This document shows positions 23,453 to 36,900 of a stretch of DNA of 64,000 bases, piece after piece. Under the pieces are notes generated by a model. It saw only the letters and a program-made list of their open reading frames with translations. It ran no database searches and had not been told where the DNA came from. Origin of the DNA: Cryptomeria japonica (Eukaryota > Streptophyta > Pinopsida > Cupressales > Cupressaceae); contig NC_081409.1 in the NCBI RefSeq assembly GCF_030272615.1, forward strand, positions 476,628,573 through 476,692,572, given 5' to 3'. The position numbers and the translations under genes were made by a program. The stretch's first letter is position 1, and every line of letters begins with the position of its first letter.

Positions 23453-24553
23453 ACATTGTTATCTAAGTCAGCTATCTATCAATCAATCAAACTACAATGG
23501 CAAACAGTTGTCTGGCATATCACCTCTCCATCAGAGACTAGATCGGTCTCTTTGAGAAAATATCAATCAAACAAATCATTCATCACAATTTTTATCAAAA
23601 TTCAATCATTGAACTAACTATCAAAACTGGCTTCATAACAAAAGCACTACAATTATCAACAAAAGTACTAACACATATAACATATGTGTTATAAAACATG
23701 AAAGCTCTATAACAATCAATGAACATTCTACACAAATTAACAAATGTGTTGAAAATAAAGTAAGCAACTAAGAATTTTGCATATGCACAATAAAAATTGA
23801 CAAACACGCTAATATAAACAAATGCATCACACAAACAAGGAAAGGCGTGAAAAATAATAACAAATGCATCAAAAGTATAAAAGCGTGAAAATATCTAACA
23901 TATGTGTGATAAAATATAACATATGCATGAAAAAACATATAAGCACTAAACAAATTGTTATATGTGTGAAAACTTTTGTAAATGCGCAAAAACAAAAAAT
24001 GAAAAACAAAAAAAATTGGGAAAATGTACGATTTTATAAAAAATCAACCTAAAATCTAAAAAAAAAAAATCACACAAAGAAAGGATTTTGAATACCTATC
24101 GGGGGACCATACTCGGGCGACCTCTGGAATCTCCTAACCTTCTAAAACCGATGACTATGAAGTGGAATCACCAACCTAATAGCTGGCAGCACTCTACAAG
24201 TCTCTAAATAGGATCTCCAAATCTCCAAATTTCAAAAGCTCCAAGTGTGCAAATGAGGTGGAAATGGGCCCAAGTTACCTTTTGTAACCTAATTTTGACC
24301 TAATGGGTGGGAAATAAATATTTATAAAGTGAGGGGCATTTTTATTTTTCAAAATTTTAAATTCTCACAATCAATTGTACATTATTAAACATTTCATGAG
24401 ATTGATTGCTCAAACAAATTTATTCAAATTTTTCGCAAATCAACCTCTCGAGGGGACATATACCATCAATAATTTTATCAACATCGGGGAAAAAATTGAG
24501 ACTTGATTCTAATTTTAATTTTTTCTTTGAAACAATGTTGTTCCAACATCATC
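23453..24553. other. Non-coding AT-rich stretch between PMD fragment and PPT
   Basis: I see no convincing gene. Positions 23640-24000 hold loosely repeated short units (AAATGCAT, ACATATG, GCGTGAAAA types). Positions 24000-24070 are A-rich. The stretch ends at the PPT. Confidence 0.35.
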
Positions 24554-24569
24554 TCAAAGAGGGGAAAAA
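24554..24569 (+). promoter_or_regulatory. Polypurine tract of the Tat-like element
   Basis: It reads TCAAAGAGGGGAAAAA immediately before TGTATACACC, which looks like an LTR start. This sets the element's orientation as plus. Confidence 0.6.
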
Positions 24570-26055
24570 TGTATACACCTAAAAGTGGATATGATTTATT
24601 GAATAAATATATTATTTATTTAATGATTATTCTTCTATTAAATAAATAAATGAAAAAGTTTATTTATTTTAATTCATTTATCCTATTTTCTATTTTGAAT
24701 TAATTAATTATAAACTCATTATTTAATTAATTATCTTCCTAAGGTCTTTTTGATTAAATAATTCAAAATTATTTAATTATTCAGCTTCTCCATCTTATTT
24801 CTACATCAACTTATCTTGCCAATTGTAATGGCGGAAAAATGGTCAATGATAGATCAAGAGGAAAACTACTCGTTCCCTCAAAGAGAGATTACCCTTCAAA
24901 CACTTTTCACCATGTTACATTTGGAAGAGGAGAGGATAATTCACTAAATTCAATCTCTCCACATGAAGATGGTAGATTGAATTCTAAATGAAATGGGAAT
25001 GATAAGTTGATCCCCTCTTCCTTGTTTGAAATGGAAAGGAATTGATTGAATTATGTAATGCAAAAGTGACAAAGAATTGTTTATAACTTGAGATCGGAAT
25101 ATGGGATGAAGTTGTGCACCTGGATCTGGCAATAATATGTCGAGATGAAGTTGCCCTGCGAATTTGAGGAAAAGTTGCCTAGACTGTGGTGGGAACATAC
25201 ACAGTCCTCCGAAAAATCCACGAAACAAAAAGGGTATTTCTACCTCTGCAAATGGAGCCCGAATATGAAAGTATAGCTGCGCACTTTCAACCTTCACACA
25301 AAAAGAGAGGAAAATAGGTTGGGATTGGGGGTTTGCCTTTAGGTCAAACCCCAGTTTTGGAATTAATCAAGTAATGAAAGAAAGTACTTGCAAGTAGATG
25401 TAAATGAAAGACTGAATTATAAATCACCTCAAGGGAGGTTGTGATAGCAATGTTGATAGAAGTGCTTGTGTGGAATTGAATGTTGGAATCAATCTCCTCT
25501 TTAATGGTTGGATCCTTGAGTTGAATGCGACACCTAGCCTTGAAGGGAGACTTGAGAATGCTCAACGCTGGAAAAGAATACTTGAATGCTCTTTAATGCT
25601 TGATTTCTTATGCCATTTGACACACTCTAATCTTATCCAACTTTATCTTCTCCAACTTATGCAAATGAGAGGATGAATGCCCCTTAATTGCATGTTAGTG
25701 GATTTGATTTTCATCACAGACTGGCATTGAAGGAGTTTCCCGCCCAATGCACAACCAACAATGCAACCTTAGGAAGGGTCCTACCCCAAAATAGGGTAGG
25801 GACAGAGGCACAATGCCCCTTTCCTGGGTGGACAAGGGTGCCATGCCCCTATCCAAGAGGGACAATGGTGTCATGCCCCTCTCCTACCCCTTTCTCTAGG
25901 GTAGAGTGCGGACCGGGTGATGCAGAGGCCAAGGAAGAAGTTGTTTCTGAGGGCTGAGCAATCTTCGATCTTCGATCAGGCTAGATGATTTGAAGCATGC
26001 GTGAGGACCCTAATGTAGTAAAAAATTGCTAGGGTCACAATTTTATGACATTACA
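24570..26055 (+). repeat. Probable 3' LTR of a Ty3/Tat-like element
   Basis: It starts TGTATACACCTAAAAGTGG after a PPT, and a matching terminus GACATTACA (TGTA...TACA) occurs at 26055. It is mostly AT-rich with a more GC-rich patch at about 25740-25950 holding ATGCCCCT-type repeats. No partner LTR is in the window, so the right end is uncertain and the LTR could extend further, through the copia insertion. Confidence 0.45.
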
Positions 26056-26479
26056 CCAACTCATTCTTCATGTGGTTAAATATTAATTTTTTTCCCTATT
26101 TTAATTAGTTGTATTATCTTCAACTTGAAGGAACACAAACGGACATTGAGAGAAGGGGGGTGAATTAGTGTATTTAAAAAAATTAAGATATGTGTGCTAA
26201 TATTGTGACTTTCAGCTAATTGAGAACACACACACACACAAGAGCACATCACATAACACAAGATATACGAGGAAAACCCAATGTGGGAAAAACCTCGGTG
26301 AGAATAGCTATTGGAGACTACTTCTCCAATCCAACCTTACAATGAATAATAGTTACAATGAGTTTTAGAGCACCATCCCAAGGAGCACCAACCCATGATA
26401 TTCTGAGCACCAACTCAAGGAGCACCAACAAATAAATTTATGAGCTACAACTCAAAGGAGCACCTACCCCTGCTCTAAG

Positions 26480-28022
26480 TGTTGGGGCTTCAGATTTACA
26501 AGTAATTTCAAGCACCCTATTATTGAAAATGGTGGTCACTTCATGGAAATGACACATAATGGATGCTTAATTATTTTAACACCTAGAGTAAAGGAGGATA
26601 TGAATAAATTAATTCCAATGGACCCCATGAAAGACTAGTGTTTTTGATCTGTAGAAAAGATGATATGAACAGAGAATTAAAATGACTGAAGCATGAAAAT
26701 ATAAGAAATACCCATTTCATAAAATCAAGTTTCCAAGCTCCAATAAAAATATTAGATCTATACAATGTGTTTTTGGTTGTAGACCATACAGAAGACCGTA
26801 AGAAGGCTGAAAAGCCTATTATTTCAACCTGCATGAAAGAAGATGTCGACATGGAATGAAAGTGTATGCAAATGTCAAATCTGATGAAGAACCGTTTTAG
26901 AGGTGGATGTTTTCTACAACTAAAAAAAAATTCAGATTCGTATCTAAAGTTTAATTCTGACGACAAAACAAAAACTAGAAAGATAGCTTAAAGCAAGGTT
27001 ATTGACTAACTAGTTTGCATATTAATTTCAAAGGGTTTTGTTAATTTTAATGTAAAATGGTGACTTTTCACCCCAAAAGGGGTATGGTGCCCATTCAACC
27101 ACATATATAAGTGGTTAACAAATGTAGATATGAGGGAGAGAAGGAAGAGGAAATAGAGTGAGAAGAAATATAATAGAGACTCTGGCATGATACTATACTA
27201 TTTTTTAACCTTTAATACAATCAGTTGTTTTCCTTCGCCTATGTGTTGTGAGTTATTTCATTTTCTATAGGCAGTTGTTTGTGATATTATCTAAAGGAGA
27301 TAAGGTTATTCATATTCTTATAGTAAATTCTATTTTCCTATATTATAAATTTGGATTAAAAAGATCTACTCATGGATTGTAATTGTTCCTTGTAGTTCTT
27401 CCTTGAATGGTCCCTTAAGGTTAGGGTTAAATTCATTCATGTGGTTTATGATATAAACATTTAGCAGATCTCATAAGAAATTGTAACTGACAGATTTACC
27501 AAAGGGGGTAGGTTTAAAATCTATCTCACAAATCATACACTAATTCCTAGGGAAATATAAGACTCTGTAGCCCAAATAACAGGAAAGACACTGGTCATTC
27601 ATAAACAACAACTTTTTACTATATCAATTACCTTTACTTTAAATCAATAGGAATAGTTGAGTAGGATGTATATAGAATCAATTAGCAATAGTGTATACAT
27701 ATAAATTTCAAGTACAAATATCTAATAGCTTTCACAACAACAATTTTTGAACTCATCTAAAAGCCACCTATCCTAGAAACCTATGCCATTTTGAGATAGG
27801 GAAAAATTTAGATCAAGATACTTAGTCTGCTATAAAAAGAAGTAGTCATCGAAAGCCACTAGTGAATTGGTATACCCGCCTAGGTCTTGCAAAGCCTAAA
27901 GTGAGAGAGTTAGTAACCAAATAGGTTCACTCTATAAGTTGGCCAAGTCAAATTGGAAGGTTTGATCATAGGAGTTGGCATTTCCTTAGAACCCATCCAA
28001 TCTGTTGATTTTAGATCCAACA
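26480..28022 (+). repeat. 5' LTR of the gag-only element
   Basis: It begins TGTTGGGG and ends TCCAACA. It matches 30193-31694 closely, but has about 40 bp near 27877-27916 that are absent from the right LTR. Confidence 0.92.
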
Positions 28023-28025
28023 GAT

Positions 28026-28043
28026 TGGCGACTCTGTTGGGGA
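28026..28043 (+). promoter_or_regulatory. Primer binding site of the gag-only element
   Basis: TGGCGACTCTGTTGGGGA starts three bases after the LTR. It is not the tRNA-Met type; plant Ty3/Tat elements use this kind of sequence, probably matching a tRNA-Arg. This places the element on the Ty3 side. Confidence 0.7.
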
Positions 28044-28166
28044 AGAATTATTAAGACTCTGTTGTGGGAGAGAAATCAGAAGAAAGAAATAACTTATGTC
28101 CTCTATGAAAGAGGTGGTGACTCTGTAAAAAGGAAAATTAAATGAAAAAGATCAGTAGCATTCAGT

Positions 28167-30044
28167 ATGTTTCAATATCCATATTTTTATGGAGAAGCAT
28201 CTTTAGAAAAATATGCACAGTGGCAATCACATCCACAAAGAGGTAGGAATATTCCAAGAAGTTTTAAGCCATTGGATTTCGGTAACATCCCTAAGTATCC
28301 ATATGCATTTCCCCATGAGTTGAAGATTTCTATGCCGAGGTTCCATGGAGATGAAAGGGAATCACCAATTGGGCATATAAAATCATTTTATTGGTTTGTT
28401 GAGATCTTTAGAATCTACTCAAAAGAACTGATCATGAAATGGTTTGTGCTAACATTGGAGGATGTTGCGGAGCAGTCATTCAACTTGTTACCCCCATAAA
28501 GTATCTCATCATGGGAAGAACTTGAGTGGTGTTTCATGGAAGACTTCTATGGTGTAATCGAGGACAACACTTCATCCACTAGCCCTTCAATTGGTTCTCC
28601 ATACCAAAGTCAGATTCAATCAGATTATGATTGTGGCAATACAATCTACAACATATGAAGAAAGGAAGGTGAATCTATAGAAAAACTGATTGGCATAATA
28701 ATGGTGACTTATTTCCAAATGCCTAATAATATACAACTTAATTCAGCTATACTAGAGGAATTGATCATCAGAGAATGTGGGCGAGACAGTTTGGAATCAA
28801 CATGTTCAATTTTTAAAGAATTGAATAAAAAACTACATGTTATGTATGAGAAGAGTAACATCAAAACAAGAGATGAACATGAAGATGACTGTACAGAAGA
28901 ACTACTTGTCCCTTTTGAAGGCCCATCTGATGAAGAAGCAATGGATGTTGTTTTTGACTATGATTTAGAACTTGAGGAGATTATTGCTGATGGTGATGAT
29001 ACAAAATTATCTCCATGTGAAGAAATATACTTGTCTGACAGGGAACAAATGGTTGATTCATCCATACTTGAAAACCATGAGGATATTTTGACAGGAACAA
29101 AAACTTGTATCAGTAACAAAGAGGAAGAAGAATGTTTGCTCAATAGTGAGAATATTTCAGATCTTTTGGATAGAGAGTATTAGAGAAGTGCAACGAAGAC
29201 GGAAGAGGTGCATCATGGACAACAGACAGATGGTACATGTGCACTTGGAAATAGGCTCAAAAAAATTTCAGATCAGTGGTGTAAAGACATGACAGAAGAA
29301 GGTTGCAATTCAAAATAGGCTTCCTATGATGAGTTCCCCTACAAAGAGAACATATATGATGACATAAAAGTTAAAGGGACTTATAGATGTGAAGATAATT
29401 TTAAAATTTATACAAATCCTCTCTATGATGATACAAATAGAAATGATGAGATGATATACTGCCATAGTGTACCTGATAGAGACTTCTATATATTCCCAAA
29501 TCCAATATATGAAGAAGAAGGATGTTCTGACAGTATGGACAATACCATAGAGGAAAAGGAATTTCAAGAAGAAGGTAAATTAGATAAAGGTGTTCTACGT
29601 GATCATCACATAGAAATAACCCCACCCAAGGGTAATTCCCAAAATGTTCATGGTGACAACAAAACATATTATGGATCAGGACTGAAGGAGGACAACAGTT
29701 GTTTTTTGAGGCCTGATGGTGATACTGTTAAGACAATTTCACTTGAGGATAAAATAAAGGGGGAAGAACAATGCCAGCTAGATAGTATGAGACACCCCTA
29801 TAAAATAGGGATAGAACATAAATACTATAATTATTATTCAAGAAGCACCCTTGAGTCTACAGTGAAATATGAGGCAAGCAATAGGGGAAGTCACAACATC
29901 GCAACAAATGCATGTAGAGACAATATATCACCTTATAACAAAAATTTCAGCGTAGACTTAATTTTAAAATATGGAGTGTTGATAGTGTTTTTACTATTGA
30001 TATATTGTCACATGATGAAAATCAATTGTTTGATCCAGGAGTAA
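28167..30044 (+). pseudogene. Gag-like ORF with acidic extension and C-terminal hydrophobic segment
   Basis: One frame of about 625 codons runs from ATG 28167 to TAA 30042 with in-frame stops at 28497, 28656, 29181 and 29316 and no frameshift. Residues ~45-200 resemble the retrotransposon gag domain: a KISMPRFHGDERES-type entry, then KWFVLTLEDVAEQ and a WEEL...F-M-E-D-F block. The rest is strongly acidic with many Tyr and no zinc knuckle. The last ~30 residues hold a hydrophobic run (VLIVFLLLIY) that could span a membrane. Full-length gag normally lacks such a tail. A cis-acting or structural role in packaging by a partner element is a plausible inference; the tail's role is unknown. Confidence 0.75.
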
Positions 30045-30192
30045 ATTAGTACTCACTTATGGGGGCCTTGGGGCCACCAGATGCAGTTTTAACATAGTCT
30101 ACAGAAGGGAGGTGATTGGCAATGGTCTGCTCCACTAGAGATCTGAATCCTTGTTATGCCCGCAAGGGGCAGACATCCCCAGACAGAGCCAC

Positions 30193-31694
30193 TGTTGGGG
30201 CTTCAAATTTACAGGTAATTTCAAGCACCCTACTATTAAAAATGGTGGTCACTTAATGGAAATGACACATAATGGATGATTAATGATTTGAACACCTAGA
30301 GTAAAGGAGGATATGAATAAATTAATTCCAATGGACCCCATGAAAGACTAGTGTTTTTGATCTATAGAGAAGATGATATGAATATAGAATTAAAATGAAT
30401 GAAACATGAAAATATAAGAAATACCCATTTCAAAAAATCAAGTTTCCAAACTCCAGTAAAAATATTAGATCTGTAAAATGTGTCCTTGGTTGTAGACCAT
30501 ACAAAAGACCGTAAGAAGGCTGAAAAGCCTGTTATTTCGACCTGCATGAAAGAAGATGTCAACTTGGAATGAAAGTGTATTCAAATGTCAAATATGATGA
30601 AGACCCATTTAGAGGTGTATGTTTTATAAAACCAAAAAAAAATTCAGATTTGTATCTGAAGTTTAAGGCTTCCGACCAAACAATAACTAGAAAGTTAGCT
30701 TAAAGCAAGGTTATTGACTAGCTAGTTTGCATATTAATTTCAAAGGATTTTGTTAATTTTAATGTAAAATGGTGACTTTTCACCCCAAAAGGGGTATGGT
30801 GCCCATTCAACCACATATATAAGTGGTTTACAAACGTAGATATGAGGGAGAGAAGGAAGAGGAAATAGAGTGAGAAGAAATATAATAGAGACTTTGGCAT
30901 GATACTGTACTATTTTTTTACCTTTAATACAATCAATTGTTTTCCTTCGCATATGTGCTGTGAGTTATTTCATTTTCTATAGGTAGTTGTTTGTGATATT
31001 ATCTAAAGGAGATAAGGTTATTCGTATTCTTACAGTGAAGTCTATTTTCCTATATTATAAATTTGGATTAAAAAGATCTACTCGTGGATTGTAATTGTTC
31101 CTTGTAGTTCTTCCTTGAATGGTCCCTTAAGGTTAGGGTTAAAATCATTCAAATGATTTATGATATAAACATTTAGCAGATCTCATAAGAAATAGTAACT
31201 GACAGATTTACCAAAGGGGGTAGGTTTAAAAACTGTCTCACAAATCATACATTAAGTCCTAGGGAAATATAAGATTTCATAGCTCAAATAATAGGAAAGT
31301 CACTGGTCATTCATAAACAACAACTTTTTATTATATCAATTACCTTTACTTTAAAGCAATATGAATAGTTGAGTAGGATGTATATAGAATCAATTAGCAA
31401 TAGTGTATACATATAAATTTCAAGTAGAAATATCTAATAGCTTTCACAACAACAATTTTTGAACTCATCTAAAAGCCACCTATCCTAGGAACCTATGTCA
31501 TTCTAAGATAGGGAAAAATTTAGATCAAGATACTCAATCTTCTATAAAAAGCATTAGTCATTGAAAGCCACTAGTGAATAGGTAATACCCAAATAGGTTC
31601 ACTCTATAAGTTGGCCAAGTAAAATTGGAAGGTTTGATCAAAGGAGTTGGTATTTCCTTAGAACCCATCCAATCTGTTGATTTTAGATCCAACA
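30193..31694 (+). repeat. 3' LTR of the gag-only element
   Basis: It is the partner of 26480-28022, with scattered substitutions. It is followed by the CTAAG duplication. Confidence 0.92.
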
Positions 31695-33572
31695 CTAAGC
31701 ATCCACTCAGAGGTTACAAGTGAATGATCAATTTTACAATACAATCATGAAGCCTTGTTACAAATGTGTTTTGTAACACTTACAGATTTTTACACATACG
31801 GAAATAATTTGTTTGCATGTTGTTGTGGTTCCTCTATTTCTTTCTTTTGCCTCTGAATATCTTCTTCTCTCTATCTCAAGCTTCATCTATCTCAGACTAC
31901 TCTTTGTCCTTTGTTCCTATAAATTACACTCTCTCAGTTGCCACTCAACACTCTCAACAACTTTCTTCATCTCTTACTCCTTACTTCAGTAGGCTACACA
32001 CTTGCACATTCAACTGAGTAGTTGTTCATTGTTTTTCATATTTGTCTCAATCTCAACTACTCAACTACCTTTTTCCATACAATTTACTGCTCTGCATCAT
32101 CAGCTCTATATCAAAGAATGTCTTTTCCTTCAATTCTGCAATTTAGAATTAGTTCATTAGTCTCTTTCTGAGATTTGGTCTTTAGTAGATTTGATCTTCT
32201 TCTTGGTTCTACCACCTGCATTGAATGACTCTTCTTTGGTTTCCAACTGTACTCTGTACTTTGTTTGCTATTTTTAGCAAACTAAATCTATAAATCAGAT
32301 TTTATCTTGCCTCTGTCAAATTTCTCGAGCCCATCAACCACCTGCAATAGACTGGCCATTAATGCATTCTTCATGTTCTTTCGACCTACCCTGAAGAAGT
32401 CGACAACCACCTCATTAAATCAACCTTCATCTCTATTAGAACCGACCTCTGCATATTGAATCTTAGAGTTGTCCACATGATTGCCACATGTCATCATATT
32501 CTACATTCAAATCATCTGGTTGAATGTCAGTCACATCCCACACAAGTCCCTGCAACTATCAACATGCATCCATGGCATTACTGTTCTTACTGCTGCAAAA
32601 ATAATGGTGTGAAACAACTTTGACTCAACTTTAAATCTCCATTGTGGATCTACCTCACAGTCAGCAAATCAAACAGTCATCAATTAGTCAATTAAATTTT
32701 GACCTCCACATATGTAGAAGATGACACCCTAGGCCAATCATAAAACTCTGCATCAGTCTTGCCTTGCAACTCATCTCCATGGTCCCACCTTCTACCTTGA
32801 CCACTCGGCATGGAAACGTGGAAGCATCTTGTAACGCCATGGTGATAAACATCTCTAAAACTTATGATCGCAAGAACACAGGGACCATTGGATCAGTCCG
32901 CACGTTAAACTTTTTTCCTTCACAACTTTACCAACAAACATATTTTTGATGCGATAAAAACACCGCTGTCTGATTTTCCCATGTTCCGAATTATGTACCT
33001 TTAGTAGATCGGGCTATAAAAAATTTCTGCTGACTAAGGACTTAATAAAGATTTAAAATATTTTAGGTCAGACTATAGTCTGCGGGAGAAATATTAAAGC
33101 GCTAGGACTTAGGAAAAATAACACGAGCTCGACAAAAAGATTAATCACCTAGGAAAATAAAAAGGGAAACATGGTCCCACACGATGACTGATGACCCTCA
33201 TCTTCAGTAAAGAAAAAAGTAATGCAAAAACATAAAAGATTTAAGGGTTGAAAGGTTTTAACAATGAAAGGATTTTGATACAAAGGTATAAACCCTAAAC
33301 CCTAGACTTTAGGGCAGTGGCAGAGACAATTTAATTTTGTAATCCCTAGGATTTGGTAGGAATAAAGGAAACAACAAAGGCACAAAAAATGGATAGTACA
33401 TAGCAACGAATGGAGTTTCTAATATTTGGTCATGACACATCTGCTAATCTATCAATCTGAATTGCAACATCTTCACAACCCTGATCACTAAGCAAGATCA
33501 CTCTGCAACCTGCAACCCGTAACCCTGGTTTCATTTTGCATCTAGTTGACATCAATGACAATAATGCCAACA

Positions 33573-33585
33573 ATCTTCCCCTTTG
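33573..33585 (-). promoter_or_regulatory. Polypurine tract of the minus-strand copia element
   Basis: The minus strand reads CAAAGGGGAAGAT directly before the 3' LTR. A second purine run (CAAAGGGGGAGAAAGG) lies about 40 bp upstream, near 33619-33635. Confidence 0.75.
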
Positions 33586-33973
33586 TCATTGATGTCAACA
33601 CACATAGGCATCTCTTTCCTTTCTCCCCCTTTGACAACAATGGCAAAGGGAGCTGCAATAGTTTGTTATGCAACTTCTGATAGCAACTTTTCATCACTCT
33701 CATCATTGTGTGACTTCTAATAGCACCATGAAAACTTTTAATCACTTTCATCACCGTGAATCATTTGAATGTGTGCATCACTGCAGCCTTTTAATACCTG
33801 TCAAACGATGTTTTATGTGGATTTCACTAGATGAACCATTATTATAATATAAAAAGCAGTGTCTATACTGCTTACAAGAATTTCAAAACTCCCCCTAAAA
33901 CAAGCATGAGGTTCAAGGACAAGAAGTGTAGGGAAATATACTCCCCCTGAACCAGAGACTTCATAAAAATGAT

Positions 33974-36900
33974 TTAAGTGTTGAATGAAGGTGGAACGAC
34001 ACCCAATTTTTGTCTTAGATATTCATAGCTATCTTTTGGCAGTGGCTTAGTGAAAATGTCAGCAACTTGCTCACTTGTGGGAATGTATTCAACTTTTACC
34101 TCATTCTTTGGAACCTTCTCCCTTAGAAAATGATACTTAATTGCTATGTGTTTTGTCCTTGAGTGCATAACACAGTTCTTGGATATGTTGATTGCACTTG
34201 AATTGTCACACATGATGGGAATAGGATCCAAAAACTCTACCTAAATGTCCTCTAAGGTCCATTTCATTCATAGGACCTGAGAACATATGGTAGTAGCTAT
34301 ATACTATGCTTCAACTATGGATAAGGAGATAGAATCTTGCTTCTTGTTGTGCTATGAAACCAACCTATCACCAAGAAATAATGCTCCACCACTAGTGCTC
34401 TTCCTGCCATCTATGCAACCTATCCAACCAGCATCAGTATATGCTTGCAAAGTAAAATATCCTTTCTTTGGATACCACAAGCCATAACTAAGTGTTCCCT
34501 ATAGATATTTAAAGATTCTTCTAGAACAACATTTACATGTGATTTCTTTGGAGCAGCTTGAAATCTTACTACCATGCACACTGCTTGCACAATATCTGGC
34601 CTTGAAGCTATTAGGTACAACAAACTACCAATCATTGATCTATACAAGGTCTGATCAACACTAGGTGACTCATCATCTTTGCTCAACTTACATCTTGTCA
34701 CCATGGGAGTACTAACTAGTTTGTTGTCTTCCATCTAAAATTTCTTCAACATGTCTTTAGCATACTTGGTTTGAGAAATGAACATGCCCTTATTCTGTTG
34801 TGATATTTGCAAACCAAGAAAATATGACAACTCCCCAAGCATTGACATCTCAAACTTTGACTGCATCTAATTAGAAAACTCTTTGCATAAAATGTCCTTG
34901 TTGCCTCCAAAAATGATGTCATCTACATACACCACAGCTATGATCATGTGATCCCCATCAACCTTGACATAAAGCTTGCTATCAACATTTCCCTTTTTGA
35001 AACCCTGTTGAATCAAGTATTTATACAACCTAGAATACCATGCTCTAGGTGCTTGCTTTAGACCATATAATGCTTTCTTCAATCTGCATACAAAGTTCTC
35101 ATCTTCATGTAGCTAAAATCCTTCAAGTTGCTCTATGTAGACCTCTTCTTTAAGATTGTCATTGAAGTATGTAGACTTGACATCCATTTGATATACTTTG
35201 TATCCTTTATAAGTTGAGAATTCCAAGAACATTTTGATTGCTTCAAGTCTTACAATTGGTGCAAAGGTTTCTTCAAAATCTATGCCATCTCCCTAAGCAT
35301 ATCCCTTGCATACTAGCCTTGCCTTGTTCCTTATTACCTTACCTTCTTTATTCATCTTGTTCCTATAGACCCATTTAGTTCCAATGACCATTTTGTCTGT
35401 AGTTCTAGGAACCAATTCCCATGTCTTGTTCTTTTCAATCTACTACAACTCTTCTTCCATTGCCTTTATCCACTTTTTACTATTGTTGGCCTCATCATAT
35501 GTCTTAGGTTCCATTTCAGTCAAGAGGCATAAATCTACTTGATCATTGTTTCTTATTCTCCTTCTTGTTTGTACACCATCATTATTATTGCCAATAATCT
35601 GATCCTTAGGGTGATTATTTTGCACATATCTATTTGGGGCTTTGTTGGGTGCTTCTTCTTCATGTTCACTTTTAGATTCATCTCCACCTTCAACATATGG
35701 TGCTTCAGTTGGAATAATTGAGTTTTGCCTTCCTTTATGCATATCTTCATCTACTTTAACATGTACAATCTCAATTACCTTCTTTAGTCTTTTGTTGAAA
35801 CACTTGTAGACCTTGCTATGAGTAGAGTACCACAAGAATATTCCTTCATCACTTCTTGAATCAAAACATCTTAGTCCATCTTTATCTCTTTTGATGAAGC
35901 ACTTGCTACCAAACACCTTGAAATACTTGACTGATGGTTTCCTATCATACCATAACTCATAAGGTGTTATTATGTTGTTTACTTTTAATCTCACTCTGTT
36001 TAGTGTATATACAGTAGTTTGAACTGCCTCTTTCCAATAAAAATTAGGCAAATTAGCTTCATTCAACATTGTCCTTGCCATCTCCTTGACCATTCTATTT
36101 TTTCTTTCCACAATATATTGTTGTGGTGTCCTATGGGTAGAGTATTGTCTTCTTATTCCATGTCTCTCATAGTAATCTTCAAACTCATTGGATGTGAACT
36201 CACCTCCATGGTCCGATCTCAAATTTTCAGCTTGTATCCACTTTCCTTTTCTACCATCTTTCTAAAGGTTTTGAATCTACCATAGGCTTAAGACTTGTCT
36301 TGCAAGAAGGTGACCCATGTCATCCTATAGAAATCATCTATCAGTAGCATAAAGTATCTTTCTCCATTTTGGGCTCTTGTTCTTGTAGGTCCACACAAAT
36401 CAATATGCACTAGCTCAAGGGGTCTTGTAGTTGAGTATTCTTTTGTCTTAAAATTGACCTTTGTTTTCTTGCCTCTTTGACACTCATCACAAAAGGTATT
36501 TGTTGGCTTAATAATTTGAGGTATGTGTCTTACATACCCTTTCTTGATTACCTTAACAAGGCTATCAAAAATGATGTGCCTTAGTCTTCTATGCCATACC
36601 CAACTCTCATTAACTTGTCCCATCATACATTGAGACTCAAAGCATTCCTTAAGATTATATACATTTCCATCTATCCTTTTACCTTCTGCAACCAGCTTAC
36701 CACTGCTCTCTTTTCTAATTTCATAGCCTTTGGAATCAAATGTAAACTTATATCCTTCGTCACACATTTAACTCACACTTAGTAGATTGTGTTTCAGACC
36801 TTCCACATAATAAACATCATGAGATTTCAGTTTAACATCAATGTTTAATGTACCTTCTCCAAACCTTACTGAACCACCATTCCAGACTTCTAATTTAATA

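Larger units (their letters stand above)
26480..31694 (+). mobile_element. Non-autonomous LTR element with a gag-like ORF (TR-GAG type)
   Basis: It is flanked by CTAAG on both sides (26475-26479 and 31695-31699) and inserted in the 3' LTR of the copia element. LTRs of about 1.5 kb begin TGTTGGGGCTTC and end GATCCAACA. The internal region is about 2.2 kb and encodes a single long decayed frame with a gag-like start. No protease, RT, RNase H or integrase is present. This build matches the class called TR-GAG, mobilised by an autonomous partner. Confidence 0.88.
26126..33572 (-). repeat. 3' LTR of the minus-strand copia element, interrupted at 26480-31694
   Basis: The two LTR pieces, 26126-26479 and 31695-33572 (sharing one CTAAG duplication), align with 39216-41406. 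Shared landmarks include the AGGGGGGTGAATTAGTGT-like segment near the outer end and TGACAATAATG at the inner end. Confidence 0.9.

Noticed and set aside
25688-25957. Plus-strand 89-codon frame in the Tat-like LTR
   Set aside because: Lies inside an LTR over short CCCCT repeats; no family signature.
26228-26240. CA dinucleotide repeat as a microsatellite of interest
   Set aside because: Only about six repeats, inside an LTR; the partner LTR has an even shorter run.
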